DNA of 64,000 bases, taken from Bittarella massiliensis (ex Durand et al. 2017) (GTDB lineage: Bacteria; Bacillota; Clostridia; Oscillospirales; Ruminococcaceae). Shown here piece by piece: positions 49,903-57,568 of the stretch (its first letter is position 1; every line of letters starts with the position of its first letter). Below the pieces are notes generated by a model. The model did no database searches. It saw nothing but the letters and a program-made list of their open reading frames with translations, and was not told the DNA's origin. Position numbers and translations under genes: made by a program. Location of the stretch: positions 496,001 to 560,000 of the forward strand of contig NZ_LN908975.1 of the NCBI RefSeq assembly GCF_001486165.1, given 5' to 3'.

Positions 49903-50559
49903 ATGACCACCATCTACTTTGTGCGGCACGTACAGGCCGCGGGAAACATTCAGCGGACCTTTCAGGGCGCCATCGACACTGACATCAGCCCCCAGGGGGA
50001 GATCCAGTGCCAAAACCTCACCGACTACTTTGAGGATGTGGAGCTGGACAAGGTGATCTCCTCCCCCCTGCGGCGGGCGGTCCGCACCGGCGCGGCCATC
50101 GTCGGCGGGCGGGAGATCCCCCTCTACACCGACGAGCGCATCAAGGAGATCTCGGCCGGCGTCTGGGAGGGGCAGCCCATCGACCAGCTGGAGAGGGACT
50201 ACCCCGAGGCCTTTCGCACCTGGCAGAGCGAGCCCTGGAACTTCGCCGTCGAGGGCAGCGAGACCATGCGCCAGGTCTTTGCGCGCTGCGCGGCGGCGGT
50301 GCAGGACATCCTGGCCCAGAACGCGGGCAAGACCCTGGCGGTGGTCTCCCACGGGTGCGCCCTGCGCTCCTGCATCGCCGCGGCGCTGGGGTTGCCGGTC
50401 GAGGGGTTGGGCCAGGTGGAGTGGGTCCGCAACGGCGGCGTCTCCAAACTGGTGTTTGCCGGTGACCAAATTCCCGGCAAAGCGGAATTTCAGGGCTACA
50501 CCGGCCACATCGACACGGGCACCATCCTGCATGGCGGCACCTTTTACAGCCGCAAGTAG
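49903..50559 (+). CDS. Histidine phosphatase family protein
   Basis: A 218-residue branch-1 histidine phosphatase: catalytic FVRHVQAAGN (RHG motif read RHV), SSPLRRAVRT, EISAGVWEGQ and the second catalytic His in VVSHGCALR. The RHG glycine is Val, which is uncommon. The family includes phosphoglycerate mutases and broad phosphatases; I would not name a substrate. A GC hairpin (GGGGCGC/GCGCCCC, about 49855-49878) precedes it, and ruvX follows 20 bp later. Confidence 0.88.
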   Translation: MTTIYFVRHVQAAGNIQRTFQGAIDTDISPQGEIQCQNLTDYFEDVELDKVISSPLRRAVRTGAAIVGGREIPLYTDERIKEISAGVWEGQPIDQLERDYPEAFRTWQSEPWNFAVEGSETMRQVFARCAAAVQDILAQNAGKTLAVVSHGCALRSCIAAALGLPVEGLGQVEWVRNGGVSKLVFAGDQIPGKAEFQGYTGHIDTGTILHGGTFYSRK

Positions 50560-50579
50560 GGGCAAAGGGGGAAGAGAAG

Positions 50580-51020
50580 ATGGTCATTTTGGGGGTGGAC
50601 TACGGGGATGTGCGCACCGGCCTGGCCCTCTGCGACAGGGGGGAGATGCTGGCCCGTCCGGCCGGGGTCATCTGCGAGCCGGGGCTGGACAAGACCGTCA
50701 AGGAGATCGTGGCCTTTGCCCTGGACAACGGGGTGGAGCGGATCGTGGTGGGGCTGCCCAAAAACATGGACGGCAGCCGGGGCGAGCGGGCCGAACTCTG
50801 TGAGAAGGTGGCCCGCAAGATTGCCGGGCGGCTCAACGCCACCCCCATCCGGGTGGATCTGTTCGACGAGCGGCAGACCACCGTCTCGGCCATCGGCATC
50901 CTCAACGAGCAGAACATCCGCGGCAAAAAGCGGAAGGAGACGGTGGACGCGGTGGCCGCCACCCTCATTTTAGAGGCCTACCTCCGCCGCCGCAAGAACG
51001 AGGGGGAGGCGGAGAGATGA
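50580..51020 (+). CDS. ruvX: RuvX/YqgF family protein (pre-16S rRNA nuclease / Holliday junction resolvase-like)
   Basis: RNase-H-fold nuclease that trims the 5' end of 16S rRNA in E. coli. The 146 residues show GVDYGDVRTGLAL, VGLPKNMDGS, FDERQTTVSA and KETVDAVAATLILEAYL, all diagnostic, with the acidic active-site residues kept. The ATG is close to the preceding phosphatase. In Bacillus the neighbour is a DUF1292 gene (yrzB); here that gene lies 2.1 kb away on the other strand beyond a tandem array. Confidence 0.95.
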   Translation: MVILGVDYGDVRTGLALCDRGEMLARPAGVICEPGLDKTVKEIVAFALDNGVERIVVGLPKNMDGSRGERAELCEKVARKIAGRLNATPIRVDLFDERQTTVSAIGILNEQNIRGKKRKETVDAVAATLILEAYLRRRKNEGEAER

Positions 51021-51379
51021 CCGGGCTGACCGCCTTTTTCCCCACCCGTGACCTGGCGGCCTGCCGCCGCTTTTACACCGGGGCACTGGGCCTTTCCCTG
51101 CGCCAGGAGGGGGAGGGCCAGTTCATCGTGGACACCGGGCGGGGCTGCCTGGGCTTTGTAGACTACGGCGACGGCCGCCCTCTGGCCCAGGGGGTCTGCC
51201 TCTCCTTTGACTGCGCCGACCGGGCTGAGGTGGACGCAGTCTACGCCCGGCTGCAGGCGGCCGGCCTTCCCACCTTGGGGGAAGGGCCCTGCCACCACCC
51301 CCGCTTCCCGGTTTACTCCTTCTTTTTAAAAGACCCCAACGGCTACACCCTGGAGTTCCAGAAGATCGACGGGGAATAG
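51017..51379 (+). CDS. VOC-superfamily protein (glyoxalase/dioxygenase fold)
   Basis: A 120-residue single-module vicinal-oxygen-chelate protein: PTRDLAACRRFYTGALGLSL at the N terminus and FFLKDPNGYTLEFQK at the C terminus. Two of the usual metal ligands can be seen (Glu near the end; the N-terminal His is not obvious), so it may be a binding protein instead of an enzyme. Its start overlaps the ruvX stop (ATGA). Confidence 0.88.
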   Translation: MTGLTAFFPTRDLAACRRFYTGALGLSLRQEGEGQFIVDTGRGCLGFVDYGDGRPLAQGVCLSFDCADRAEVDAVYARLQAAGLPTLGEGPCHHPRFPVYSFFLKDPNGYTLEFQKIDGE

Positions 51380-51388
51380 CGGCAGTAG

Positions 51389-51437
51389 AAAAAGCGCTCT
51401 CCCATCCCCATTCTTTGGGGTGGGGGAGCGCTTTTGC
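51389..51437. terminator. Bidirectional terminator between ruvX-VOC and the tcdA-like gene
   Basis: AAAGCGCTCTCCCATCCCCA-TTCTT-TGGGGTGGGGGAGCGCTTTT, flanked by A and T runs. Confidence 0.93.
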
Positions 51438-51471
51438 AGACGGTGGAGAAAATGAGGTCCGCCTTTTCCCT

Positions 51472-52191
51472 TTAGCAGGGAAGGCCTAGCAGCCGCCGCA
51501 CCACCAGCGAGGCCAGGGTGTACCCGGCCACCGGGGGGACAAAGGAGACGCTGCCGGGGGAGTGCCGCCCCTGAGGGGAGTCGTCGGCAAACCCCTCCGG
51601 CGGGCGGATGACGGGGGCGGTGGAGTAGACCACCTCCAGCCGCTCGATCCCCCGCTTGCGGCAGAGGGAGCGCATCACCCGGGCCAAGGGGTCGCCACAG
51701 CCGCCGGTGTCGTAGAGGTCGCCCAGGTGAAACTGGGTGGGGTCGAGCCGGTTGCCGGTGCCCAGACAGCACACCAGGGGGACACCGGCCCCCTGACAGC
51801 CCTCGATCAGGGCCAGTTTCGAGGTGACGGTGTCGATGCAGTCCACCACGTAGTCGGGCCGCCAGGCCAGCAGTTCAGGCAGGGTGTCGGCGTCGAGAAA
51901 GCAGTCCCGCTCCTCCACCCGGCAGTCGGGGTTGATGGCGCGCAGCCGCTCCCCCAGCACCGCGACCTTGCGCCGGCCGACGGTCTCGGCAGTGGCCAAC
52001 AGTTGGCGGTTGCGGTTGGTGTCGTCCACCCGGTCGTGGTCCATCACCAGCAGGTCGCCGATGCCGCAGCGGCAGAGGGCCTCGGCCGCCGCGCCGCCCA
52101 CCCCGCCGATGCCGATGACGGCCACCCGGCTGCGGCGCAGGGCGTCGCACCCCTCCTGGCCGATGACGAGGGCCTGTCTGTCCAGCCACAT
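51472..52191 (-). CDS. ThiF/MoeB-fold protein, TcdA-like (tRNA A37 threonylcarbamoyladenosine dehydratase)
   Basis: A 239-residue E1-like protein with the nucleotide-binding glycine loop AVIGIGGVGGAAAEAL, DHDRVDDTNRNRQL (motif that binds ATP) and DCIDTVTSKLALI. This matches TcdA/CsdL, which forms the cyclic t6A at position 37 of tRNA. The ATG at 52191 is 8 bp after GGAG; a GTG at 52200 is possible. The array of 96-bp repeats lies upstream of it, so any transcript through the array would read into or from this gene's leader. Confidence 0.9.
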   Translation of the reverse strand: MWLDRQALVIGQEGCDALRRSRVAVIGIGGVGGAAAEALCRCGIGDLLVMDHDRVDDTNRNRQLLATAETVGRRKVAVLGERLRAINPDCRVEERDCFLDADTLPELLAWRPDYVVDCIDTVTSKLALIEGCQGAGVPLVCCLGTGNRLDPTQFHLGDLYDTGGCGDPLARVMRSLCRKRGIERLEVVYSTAPVIRPPEGFADDSPQGRHSPGSVSFVPPVAGYTLASLVVRRLLGLPC

Positions 52192-52439
52192 GGGCTCCAC
52201 TCCTCTCTCGGATCGTCGAAAAATGCCCCTTGCCGGGGCAAAAATGGCAACAAAAATCCCGCGATGCCGTCTGCAGCCAAGTTAAAACCCGCTTTTTTCA
52301 AAACAGGGTGGATACGGGCTCCTTCGCACCGCGCGCTCCCTTCGTCCCCTTGCGGGGGAGGTCTGCAGTTGGTGAGAAGAGACGACCTTCCAATTACATA
52401 CTTGTAGGATTATAAAAGGCTGCAACAAGTCGAACACCG

Positions 52440-53072
52440 CAGGACGGAGTATCTCTGCCACCGGCAGAGATACTCTTCGAGGCTACCCTCATTTTTTCTA
52501 CGGAAAAAATGAGGGCTTTACGCCTCGGATGGGGTCGGAAGATAGATGGTACATGCCACCGTCAGAGATACTCTTCAAGGCTACACCCATTTTTTTAAGA
52601 AAAAATGGGTATTTTACGCCTCGTACAGGGTCGGAAGATAGATGGGGCCTATCACCGGCAGAGATGACCTTTGAGGCCACCCTATTTTCTACGGAAAACT
52701 GGGGTGCTTTGCGCCTCGGGTGGGGTCGGAAGATAGATGGGGCCTGCCACCGGCAGAGATACCCTTCGAGGTTACTCCCATTTTTCTACGGAAAAACTGG
52801 GGTGCCTTGCGCCTCGGACGGGGTCGGAAGATAGATGGTACATGCCATCGGCAGAGATACCCTTCGAGGCTACCCCCATTTTTCTTTGGAAAAATGGGTA
52901 CTATACGCCTCGGACGGGGTCAGAAAATAGATGGGGCCTGCCACCGGTAGAGATGATTTTCGAGGCTACCCCTATTTTCTACAGAAAAACGGGGGTACTT
53001 TGCGCCTTGAACAGGGCCCAAAAGTTAGATGGGGCCTGCCGCAGGCAGATAGATCTTTCAATAGACATTCGG
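52440..53072. repeat. Tandem array, six units of about 96 bp with a conserved hairpin
   Basis: The marker GTCGGAAGATAGATGG starts at 52534, 52630, 52725 and 52823, with altered copies at 52919 and about 53016 (spacing 95-98 bp), and a decayed unit ends near 53072. Each unit has a small stem-loop (CTGCC-ACC-GGCAG and variants) and a long one: outer stem CGAGGC/GCCTCG around an inner stem such as CCCTCATTTTTTC-TACG-GAAAAAATGAGGG. Inner stems differ between units but stay paired. Unit length is not a multiple of three in most cases, so the open frames are not real genes. Bases 52215-52439 hold nothing I can name. Confidence 0.93.
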
Positions 53073-53137
53073 GAAACAGCGCGGAGGAGGGAGAGCCACG
53101 CTCCTATCCTCTTCAGCTTTCCCGGGGGAAAAGGGGG

Positions 53138-53482
53138 TTATTCCTCCTCTTCGATGTCGTAAAGGTCGCTCAAGCGCTCGATGAAGATTTGGGCGATCTC
53201 GCCGAACTCCTCGTCGTTTTGAATGGGGGTAAAGACCGCCTCTTCGCCCTCGTCCTCCTCCGACTTCATGATGACCAGTTGGCCGTCGCTCTCCAGCATC
53301 TCCTGGGGCTGGTCGTACATGGGGATGAGCGCGGTGTAGAGGACCCCGTCTTTTTCCATCGAGTCCACCAGCTCAAAGCTGTGTTCGCACCCGTCCTCGT
53401 CGCTCATGGTGACGATATAGGGCTCGCCGGTCTCCTGCTCGTTCTCGCTGCCCTCGGAAAGGGGCTCAAAATCCTGGGCCAT
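53138..53482 (-). CDS. DUF1292 (YrzB) family protein
   Basis: A very acidic, 114-residue protein of the DUF1292 family, common in Firmicutes. The core reads TMSDEDGCEHSFELVDSMEK then GVLYTALIPMYDQ and FGEIAQIFIERL. The function is unknown. In Bacillus the gene lies in the yrzL-yrrK-yrzB cluster next to ruvX. The ATG follows GGAGGTCATTCCC, and a good promoter (TTGACG-18-TACAAT) lies upstream. Confidence 0.9.
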   Translation of the reverse strand: MAQDFEPLSEGSENEQETGEPYIVTMSDEDGCEHSFELVDSMEKDGVLYTALIPMYDQPQEMLESDGQLVIMKSEEDEGEEAVFTPIQNDEEFGEIAQIFIERLSDLYDIEEEE

Positions 53483-53579
53483 GGGAATGACCTCCTCATT
53501 TGCTGATGGGCAAGGGGGCCTGTTTACAGGGGCCCTTGCGCGGGAGGCGGCCGGTCTCCGGCGCCTTCTCCCTGCCCTT

Positions 53580-53609
53580 ATTGTACCCTCTTTACAGGGG
53601 GTTCGTCAA
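53580..53609 (-). promoter_or_regulatory. Promoter of the DUF1292 gene
   Basis: Minus strand TTGACG (53609-53604), 18 bp, TACAAT (53585-53580). Downstream, a hairpin AAGGGGGCCTGT/ACAGGGGCCCTT lies in the leader (about 53512-53537). Confidence 0.78.
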
Positions 53610-53679
53610 CAGCAAAAGGGGGCCATTTTCCATCCCCGTCCCCGGCCGCCCCGATTTGCCAAAAAGCGCCCGCTTTTTC

Positions 53680-53708
53680 TTGCATTTGCCGCCAAAACAG
53701 GGTAGGAT
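53680..53708 (+). promoter_or_regulatory. Promoter of the lipoprotein cyclophilin gene
   Basis: TTGCAT (53680-53685), 17 bp, TAGGAT (53703-53708). Confidence 0.6.
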
Positions 53709-53739
53709 AGGGGTTGCAATCCGATCGGGAGGGCGCGCA

Positions 53740-54441
53740 ATGAATTCAAAAATTTGGTCTGTCCCCCTGGCGTTGGCACTGGCTTGCAGCCTGCTCTTCG
53801 CCGGGTGCGGCACAGACAAAAAGGAGAGCGGAAGCAAGATGCCTATGCAGTTTCAGACCCCGGCCCAGGACGCGCCTGTGGCCGTCATGCACACCAACCA
53901 GGGGGACATCTCCCTGGTCCTCTTCCCCGAAAAGGCCCCCAAGGCCTGTGAGAACTTCCTCACCCACGCCAAGGACGGCTACTACGACGGGGTCATCTTT
54001 CACCGGGTGATCGAGGGCTTTATGATCCAGGGCGGCGACCCCGAGGGCACCGGCCGCGGCGGCCAGAGCATCTGGGGCCGCGTCTTTGAAAACGAGGTCA
54101 GCGGCGACCTGCGCCACTTTGTGGGGGCCCTCTCCATGGCCAACGCCGGCCCCAACACCAACGGCAGCCAGTTCTTCATCGTCACCGGCGACAAGGTGGA
54201 CTCCTCGCTGCTGAAGCAGATGGAGCAGCTGGGCTGGCCGCAGGAGATCATCAAGGCCTACCGGGAAAAGGGCGGCAGCCCCCACCTGGACGGCGGTTAC
54301 TCGATCTTCGGCCAGGTCATCGCCGGGCAGGAGGTGGCCGACGCCATTTCCAAGGTGGAGACCAGCGCCGGCGACAAGCCCAAAGAGGACGTGGTGATCC
54401 AGTCCATCGACGTGACCACCTACGGCGAATGGGCCCAGTAA
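53740..54441 (+). CDS. Peptidyl-prolyl cis-trans isomerase, cyclophilin type, lipoprotein
   Basis: Extracytoplasmic folding factor anchored by lipid. The 233 residues have a signal peptide with lipobox LFAGC at 18-22 and a cyclophilin domain from about 50: FHRVIEGFMIQGGDP contains the catalytic Arg and substrate-pocket Phe/Met/Gln, followed by SMANAGPNTNGSQFFI. An insertion (about 165-185) is typical of this clostridial group. The ATG at 53740 follows GGGAGGG. It is monocistronic. Confidence 0.95.
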   Translation: MNSKIWSVPLALALACSLLFAGCGTDKKESGSKMPMQFQTPAQDAPVAVMHTNQGDISLVLFPEKAPKACENFLTHAKDGYYDGVIFHRVIEGFMIQGGDPEGTGRGGQSIWGRVFENEVSGDLRHFVGALSMANAGPNTNGSQFFIVTGDKVDSSLLKQMEQLGWPQEIIKAYREKGGSPHLDGGYSIFGQVIAGQEVADAISKVETSAGDKPKEDVVIQSIDVTTYGEWAQ

Positions 54442-54452
54442 AAAAAGAGAGC

Positions 54453-54495
54453 GGGGGCGCCCTGTCGGCTGCGATGCCGGCGGGGCGCCTTTTTG
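54453..54495 (+). terminator. Terminator of the cyclophilin gene
   Basis: GGCGCCCTGTCGGC-TGCGAT-GCCGGCGGGGCGCC, imperfectly paired, followed by TTTTTG. Bases 54500-54720 show no further feature. Confidence 0.8.
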
Positions 54496-54726
54496 TCAAA
54501 GCCCCTCCCCGGCTGTGCCGGGGGACCAGAAAGGCGTTGGCGCTGCGGGGAGAATGGAAGTTCCTTTTGATACCATAAAAGTGCGGTCTGCCAACTGCAC
54601 AAAAGGCTCAAACAACCCTGCCGGTGGGTCACCATTGCCCTGGGGGAGTAAAACCCGGTCGAACACGGCAAAGATTTGCGCCATCCTGCACAAGGAAAGC
54701 CCCCTTTTTTGGCTAGATTTCCAATT

Positions 54727-54746
54727 TTGCAAAAACGTTTTTACAA
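54727..54746. promoter_or_regulatory. LacI-type operator-like palindrome upstream of ribokinase
   Basis: TTG-C-AAAAACGTTTTT-A-CAA: a 20-bp palindrome with a central CG and a single mismatched pair, as in RbsR/CcpA-type operators. It ends 4 bp before the -35 of the ribokinase promoter. Confidence 0.6.
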
Positions 54747-54750
54747 CCGG

Positions 54751-54780
54751 TTGACGGAGCCTCTCCGAGAAGGGTACAAT
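54751..54780 (+). promoter_or_regulatory. Promoter of the ribokinase gene
   Basis: TTGACG (54751-54756), 18 bp, TACAAT (54775-54780). Confidence 0.8.
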
Positions 54781-54837
54781 GGGTTTATCAAGAAGTTTTC
54801 CGGCCCCACGGCGGGCCGGTGAGGGGAGAGATGTTCG

Positions 54838-55773
54838 ATGGCAAAACCAGTGGTGGTATTCGGCAGTTTCGTGGTGGATCTGATGGCCCGGGCGGACCAC
54901 CTGCCCGTGCCCGGCGAAACGGTCAAGAGCGACCTGTTCAAGATGGGGCCCGGCGGCAAGGGCTTTAACCAGGCGGTGGCCGCCAAGCGGGCCGGCGCCG
55001 AGGTGGAGATGGTGACCAAGTTGGGCAAAGACAGCTTTGCCAACGTCTGCCTGGAGATGATGGAGGGCGAGGGGATGGACCGATCCCACGTCTTTGTCAC
55101 CGACAAGGCGTCCACCGGCGCGGCCCTCATCATGGTGGATGAGCACACCAGCCAAAACCAGATCCTGGTGACCTTGGGCGCCTGCTCCACCTTTGACGAC
55201 GCCGACATCGCCCAGGTGACCCCCCTCATCGAGGGGGCGGGCATCCTGCTGACCCAGCTGGAGACCAATGTGGACGCGGTGGAAAAGGTGATCGACATCG
55301 CCCACCGCAGCGGCACCACGGTGCTGCTCAACACCGCGCCGGTACAGCCCATCACCGACGAGATGCTGCGCCAGGTGGACGTGATCACCCCCAACGAGGT
55401 GGAGGCCTCCATCCTCACCGGGGTGGAGATCAAGACACCCGACGACGCCCTGAAGGCCGCCCAGGTCTTTTTGGACAAGGGGGTGGGCCAGGTGGTCATC
55501 ACCCTGGGCAAACAGGGGGTGCTGGCCGTCACCCCCCAGCGCCACCAGCTCTTTGGCAACTACGATGTGCCGGTGCTGGACACCACCGGCGCGGGGGACG
55601 CCTTCAACGGCGGTTTTGTGGCTGCCCTGGCCGAGGGGAAGGACCTCTTTGAGGCCTGCGCCTTCGGCAACGCGGTCTCCAACCTGGCGGTGACCAAGAT
55701 GGGCACCTCGGTGGCCATGCCCCACCGCGCCGAAGTGGACGCCTTCATCGCCGCAAACGGCCTGATGGGATAG
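54838..55773 (+). CDS. rbsK: Ribokinase
   Basis: Phosphorylates ribose at O5, feeding it to the pentose phosphate pathway. The 311 residues belong to the PfkB family: GSFVVDLMARADHLPVPGET, GPGGKGFNQAVAAKRAGA and the catalytic-base signature DTTGAGDAFNGGF. Length and the GKGFNQA motif favour ribokinase over other PfkB sugar kinases. The ATG follows GAGGGGAGAG. No rbsDACB genes adjoin, but three nucleoside hydrolases in the window release ribose, so nucleoside-derived ribose is a likely source. Confidence 0.9.
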   Translation: MAKPVVVFGSFVVDLMARADHLPVPGETVKSDLFKMGPGGKGFNQAVAAKRAGAEVEMVTKLGKDSFANVCLEMMEGEGMDRSHVFVTDKASTGAALIMVDEHTSQNQILVTLGACSTFDDADIAQVTPLIEGAGILLTQLETNVDAVEKVIDIAHRSGTTVLLNTAPVQPITDEMLRQVDVITPNEVEASILTGVEIKTPDDALKAAQVFLDKGVGQVVITLGKQGVLAVTPQRHQLFGNYDVPVLDTTGAGDAFNGGFVAALAEGKDLFEACAFGNAVSNLAVTKMGTSVAMPHRAEVDAFIAANGLMG

Positions 55774-55791
55774 CGCATAACGGTGCAGAAA

Positions 55792-55829
55792 AAAGCGGCC
55801 CGCCCCTGTTGCAGGGGGCGGGCCGCTTT
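55792..55829 (+). terminator. Terminator of rbsK
   Basis: AAAGCGGCCCGCCCCTG-TTG-CAGGGGGCGGGCCGCTTT; strong stem, short U run. Confidence 0.8.
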
Positions 55830-56102
55830 GCCTGCCGCTCGAGCGCCCAAGCTCCCCGGTCCTGCCGGGGGACAAACAGGCTCTCTGGGTGGGAGAGCGC
55901 CAATGCCCAACGGCGCAAGAGGAAGGGCGGTCTCCGGGTGCGGAGAACGCGAAAGGACACCCTAACTTGCCAGATGACCGGCGGTGGTGGAGCAGTGCCC
56001 CCTAAGGTTTTGATGCCCCTTGAGGAGGCACGCCGGAACAGCGCCCCTCTCGGGCCCGCACGCACCGCCCGCTTTACCGGCGGCTTTGATTGGGCAGAGA
56101 AG
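55830..56102. other. Gap with several small hairpins
   Basis: Three short hairpins follow one another: CCCCGG-TCCT-GCCGGGG (about 55853), GCTCTC-TGGGTGG-GAGAGC (about 55880) and TCTCCGGGTGCGGAGA (about 55931). I match none to a known riboswitch or RNA family and see no gene. Confidence 0.35.
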
Positions 56103-56960
56103 CTATCCCTCTTTGCGGTGGATGTAGACAGTGAGGCGGTTTTCGTCGAGGGGCTCCCCCTTTTCCAGCCGGCCGCCGCTCTCCTCCATCTGCCGGCGCT
56201 CCTCCTCTTCCCGAGCCTCCCCTTCCCGCTGGGCGGCCTCCAGCCGGGCGAGGAGTTCACCGCTCTCGATGTCGGCGGGGGTGAGGCCGTCGATCATGAT
56301 GGTGGCGCCCTCCTCGGTGGTGGTGAAAAAGTGGTAGCGGGCAAAGGTGCAGCCGGCCGTGGTCAGCTTTTGGTGGGCAGCCTCGAACATCTCCGCCAGG
56401 GCAGGAAGGGAGTCGTCCTCCCAGTCGGCGCGGATGGTGAGCTCCCACTGATCGGAGAGGGATTTGGAGAAGGGGACGTCCAGCGGCAGGGCGCGAACGA
56501 CCGCCTCGGAGGCGCTGCCCTTGCCCCCCAGCGTCACCATCGAACGGTTCCCCTCCAACCCGGGGACCGCTTGGAGGAGGGGGATCACCTCGGCGCTGTA
56601 ACTCTCCTCCAGCCGCTGGCGGGTGTTCCAGCGGTCGGTGACATAGGTGCCGTAGTCGTCGTGCTTGACCCGGCCGCCCCGCCAGTAGACGGCAAAGTGG
56701 GTGTCCTCGCTGTCGGGGCTCTGCACCTGGGCGGTGTACTCGCCGAACTTGAAGTTGTAGCGGGCCTTCTCCACCTGCCACTCCTGCTGGGGATAGGCGG
56801 CCTGCAGGTAGGCGACGATGTCCCGCCGCGCCATCCAGGCAGAGAGGGGGTTGCCCACAAAGGCGTTTGCCAAAAAGGCCAGCAGCGCCATCAGCAGCAG
56901 GGCGGCCGCCAGGGCCAGGATCTTCAGGGCGGTTTTCTTGCGGGTTCGGTTGGCGTTCAT
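56103..56960 (-). CDS. Membrane-anchored protein, YfjL-like
   Basis: A 285-residue protein with one N-terminal anchor (LALAAALLLMALLAFLANAF) and an outer domain. The stretch YLQAAYPQQEWQVEKARYNF followed by KFGEYTAQVQSPDSEDTHF resembles the N-terminal domain of Bacillus YfjL. The function is unknown. The ATG at 56960 follows AGGAGG and overlaps the end of the anti-sigma gene, so the three genes form an operon. It may be part of the response controlled by the sigma factor. Confidence 0.82.
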   Translation of the reverse strand: MNANRTRKKTALKILALAAALLLMALLAFLANAFVGNPLSAWMARRDIVAYLQAAYPQQEWQVEKARYNFKFGEYTAQVQSPDSEDTHFAVYWRGGRVKHDDYGTYVTDRWNTRQRLEESYSAEVIPLLQAVPGLEGNRSMVTLGGKGSASEAVVRALPLDVPFSKSLSDQWELTIRADWEDDSLPALAEMFEAAHQKLTTAGCTFARYHFFTTTEEGATIMIDGLTPADIESGELLARLEAAQREGEAREEEERRQMEESGGRLEKGEPLDENRLTVYIHRKEG

Positions 56961-57568
56961 TTTGCACCTCCTGGGTGGTGGGGTCGGGCGGGATCGCCGG
57001 GCTCCCGCCGAAAGACAAAGGCCAGCAGCCTGGCGATCACCGCCCCCACCAGGGCGAGCAGGCTGTAAATCAGGGCCATCAAGAAGGGGGAAAAGAGGAG
57101 GAGGGAGAGCCCCTCCCCCCACCCCATACTCCCGGGGGAGGTCAGCAGTTCCCAGCCGGCGCGGAGAAACAGCCAGAGGTAGGTCAGCCCAAAACAGCCC
57201 AGGGGCGCCCAGGGCCAGCGCCTGCCCAGGGCCAGGGCCCCCGCCGCCCCCGCCAGGGGGAGGAGGAGCAGGTTGTAAAACATGTTGGCCGAATAGGTGA
57301 TGGCCAGCCCCACCAGGCAGCCCAGCCCGGCCAGCAGCAGCCCTCCGGCCAGCAGCCGGTGGCGCAGGGCGGCCAGCACCCGCTCGTCGCTGGGGGGCGA
57401 GGGGGGGAGGAAGGGGGTCTCTCCGGCGGTCTCGGCCCGGCAGGACGGGCAGTGGGCCAGGTGGTCTTCCACCAGGCGGCGGCTCTCCTCGCTGGCCACC
57501 CCGTCGCAGACCAGGGGCCAGAGGTCCAGGCAGACCTGGCAGGGGATGTCGGTTCGTTCACCGCTCAC
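56957..57568 (-). CDS. Putative anti-sigma factor with zinc-finger (zf-HC2) and membrane segments
   Basis: A 203-residue protein whose first 45 residues form a zf-HC2/ZAS-like module: CQVC, then LVEDHLAHCPSCRAE with the HxxxCxxC signature. Four to five membrane helices follow. ZAS proteins hold ECF sigma factors at the membrane until a signal arrives. The GTG at 57568 follows GGAGGGATC and overlaps the stop of the sigma factor gene by 4 bp, the normal arrangement for a cognate pair. Confidence 0.9.
   Translation of the reverse strand: MSGERTDIPCQVCLDLWPLVCDGVASEESRRLVEDHLAHCPSCRAETAGETPFLPPSPPSDERVLAALRHRLLAGGLLLAGLGCLVGLAITYSANMFYNLLLLPLAGAAGALALGRRWPWAPLGCFGLTYLWLFLRAGWELLTSPGSMGWGEGLSLLLFSPFLMALIYSLLALVGAVIARLLAFVFRREPGDPARPHHPGGAK

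Noticed and set aside
52440-53072. CRISPR array
   Set aside because: Units are contiguous 96-bp copies without unique spacers, and there are no cas genes in the window.
52529-53162. Open frames with periodic peptides in the 96-bp array
   Set aside because: Unit lengths of 95-98 bp break frame repeatedly and starts lack ribosome sites. The hairpin, not a peptide, is what stays constant.
55830-56102. Riboswitch suggested by three consecutive hairpins
   Set aside because: No match to conserved cores that I know, no gene directly downstream on the plus strand, and the stems are short.
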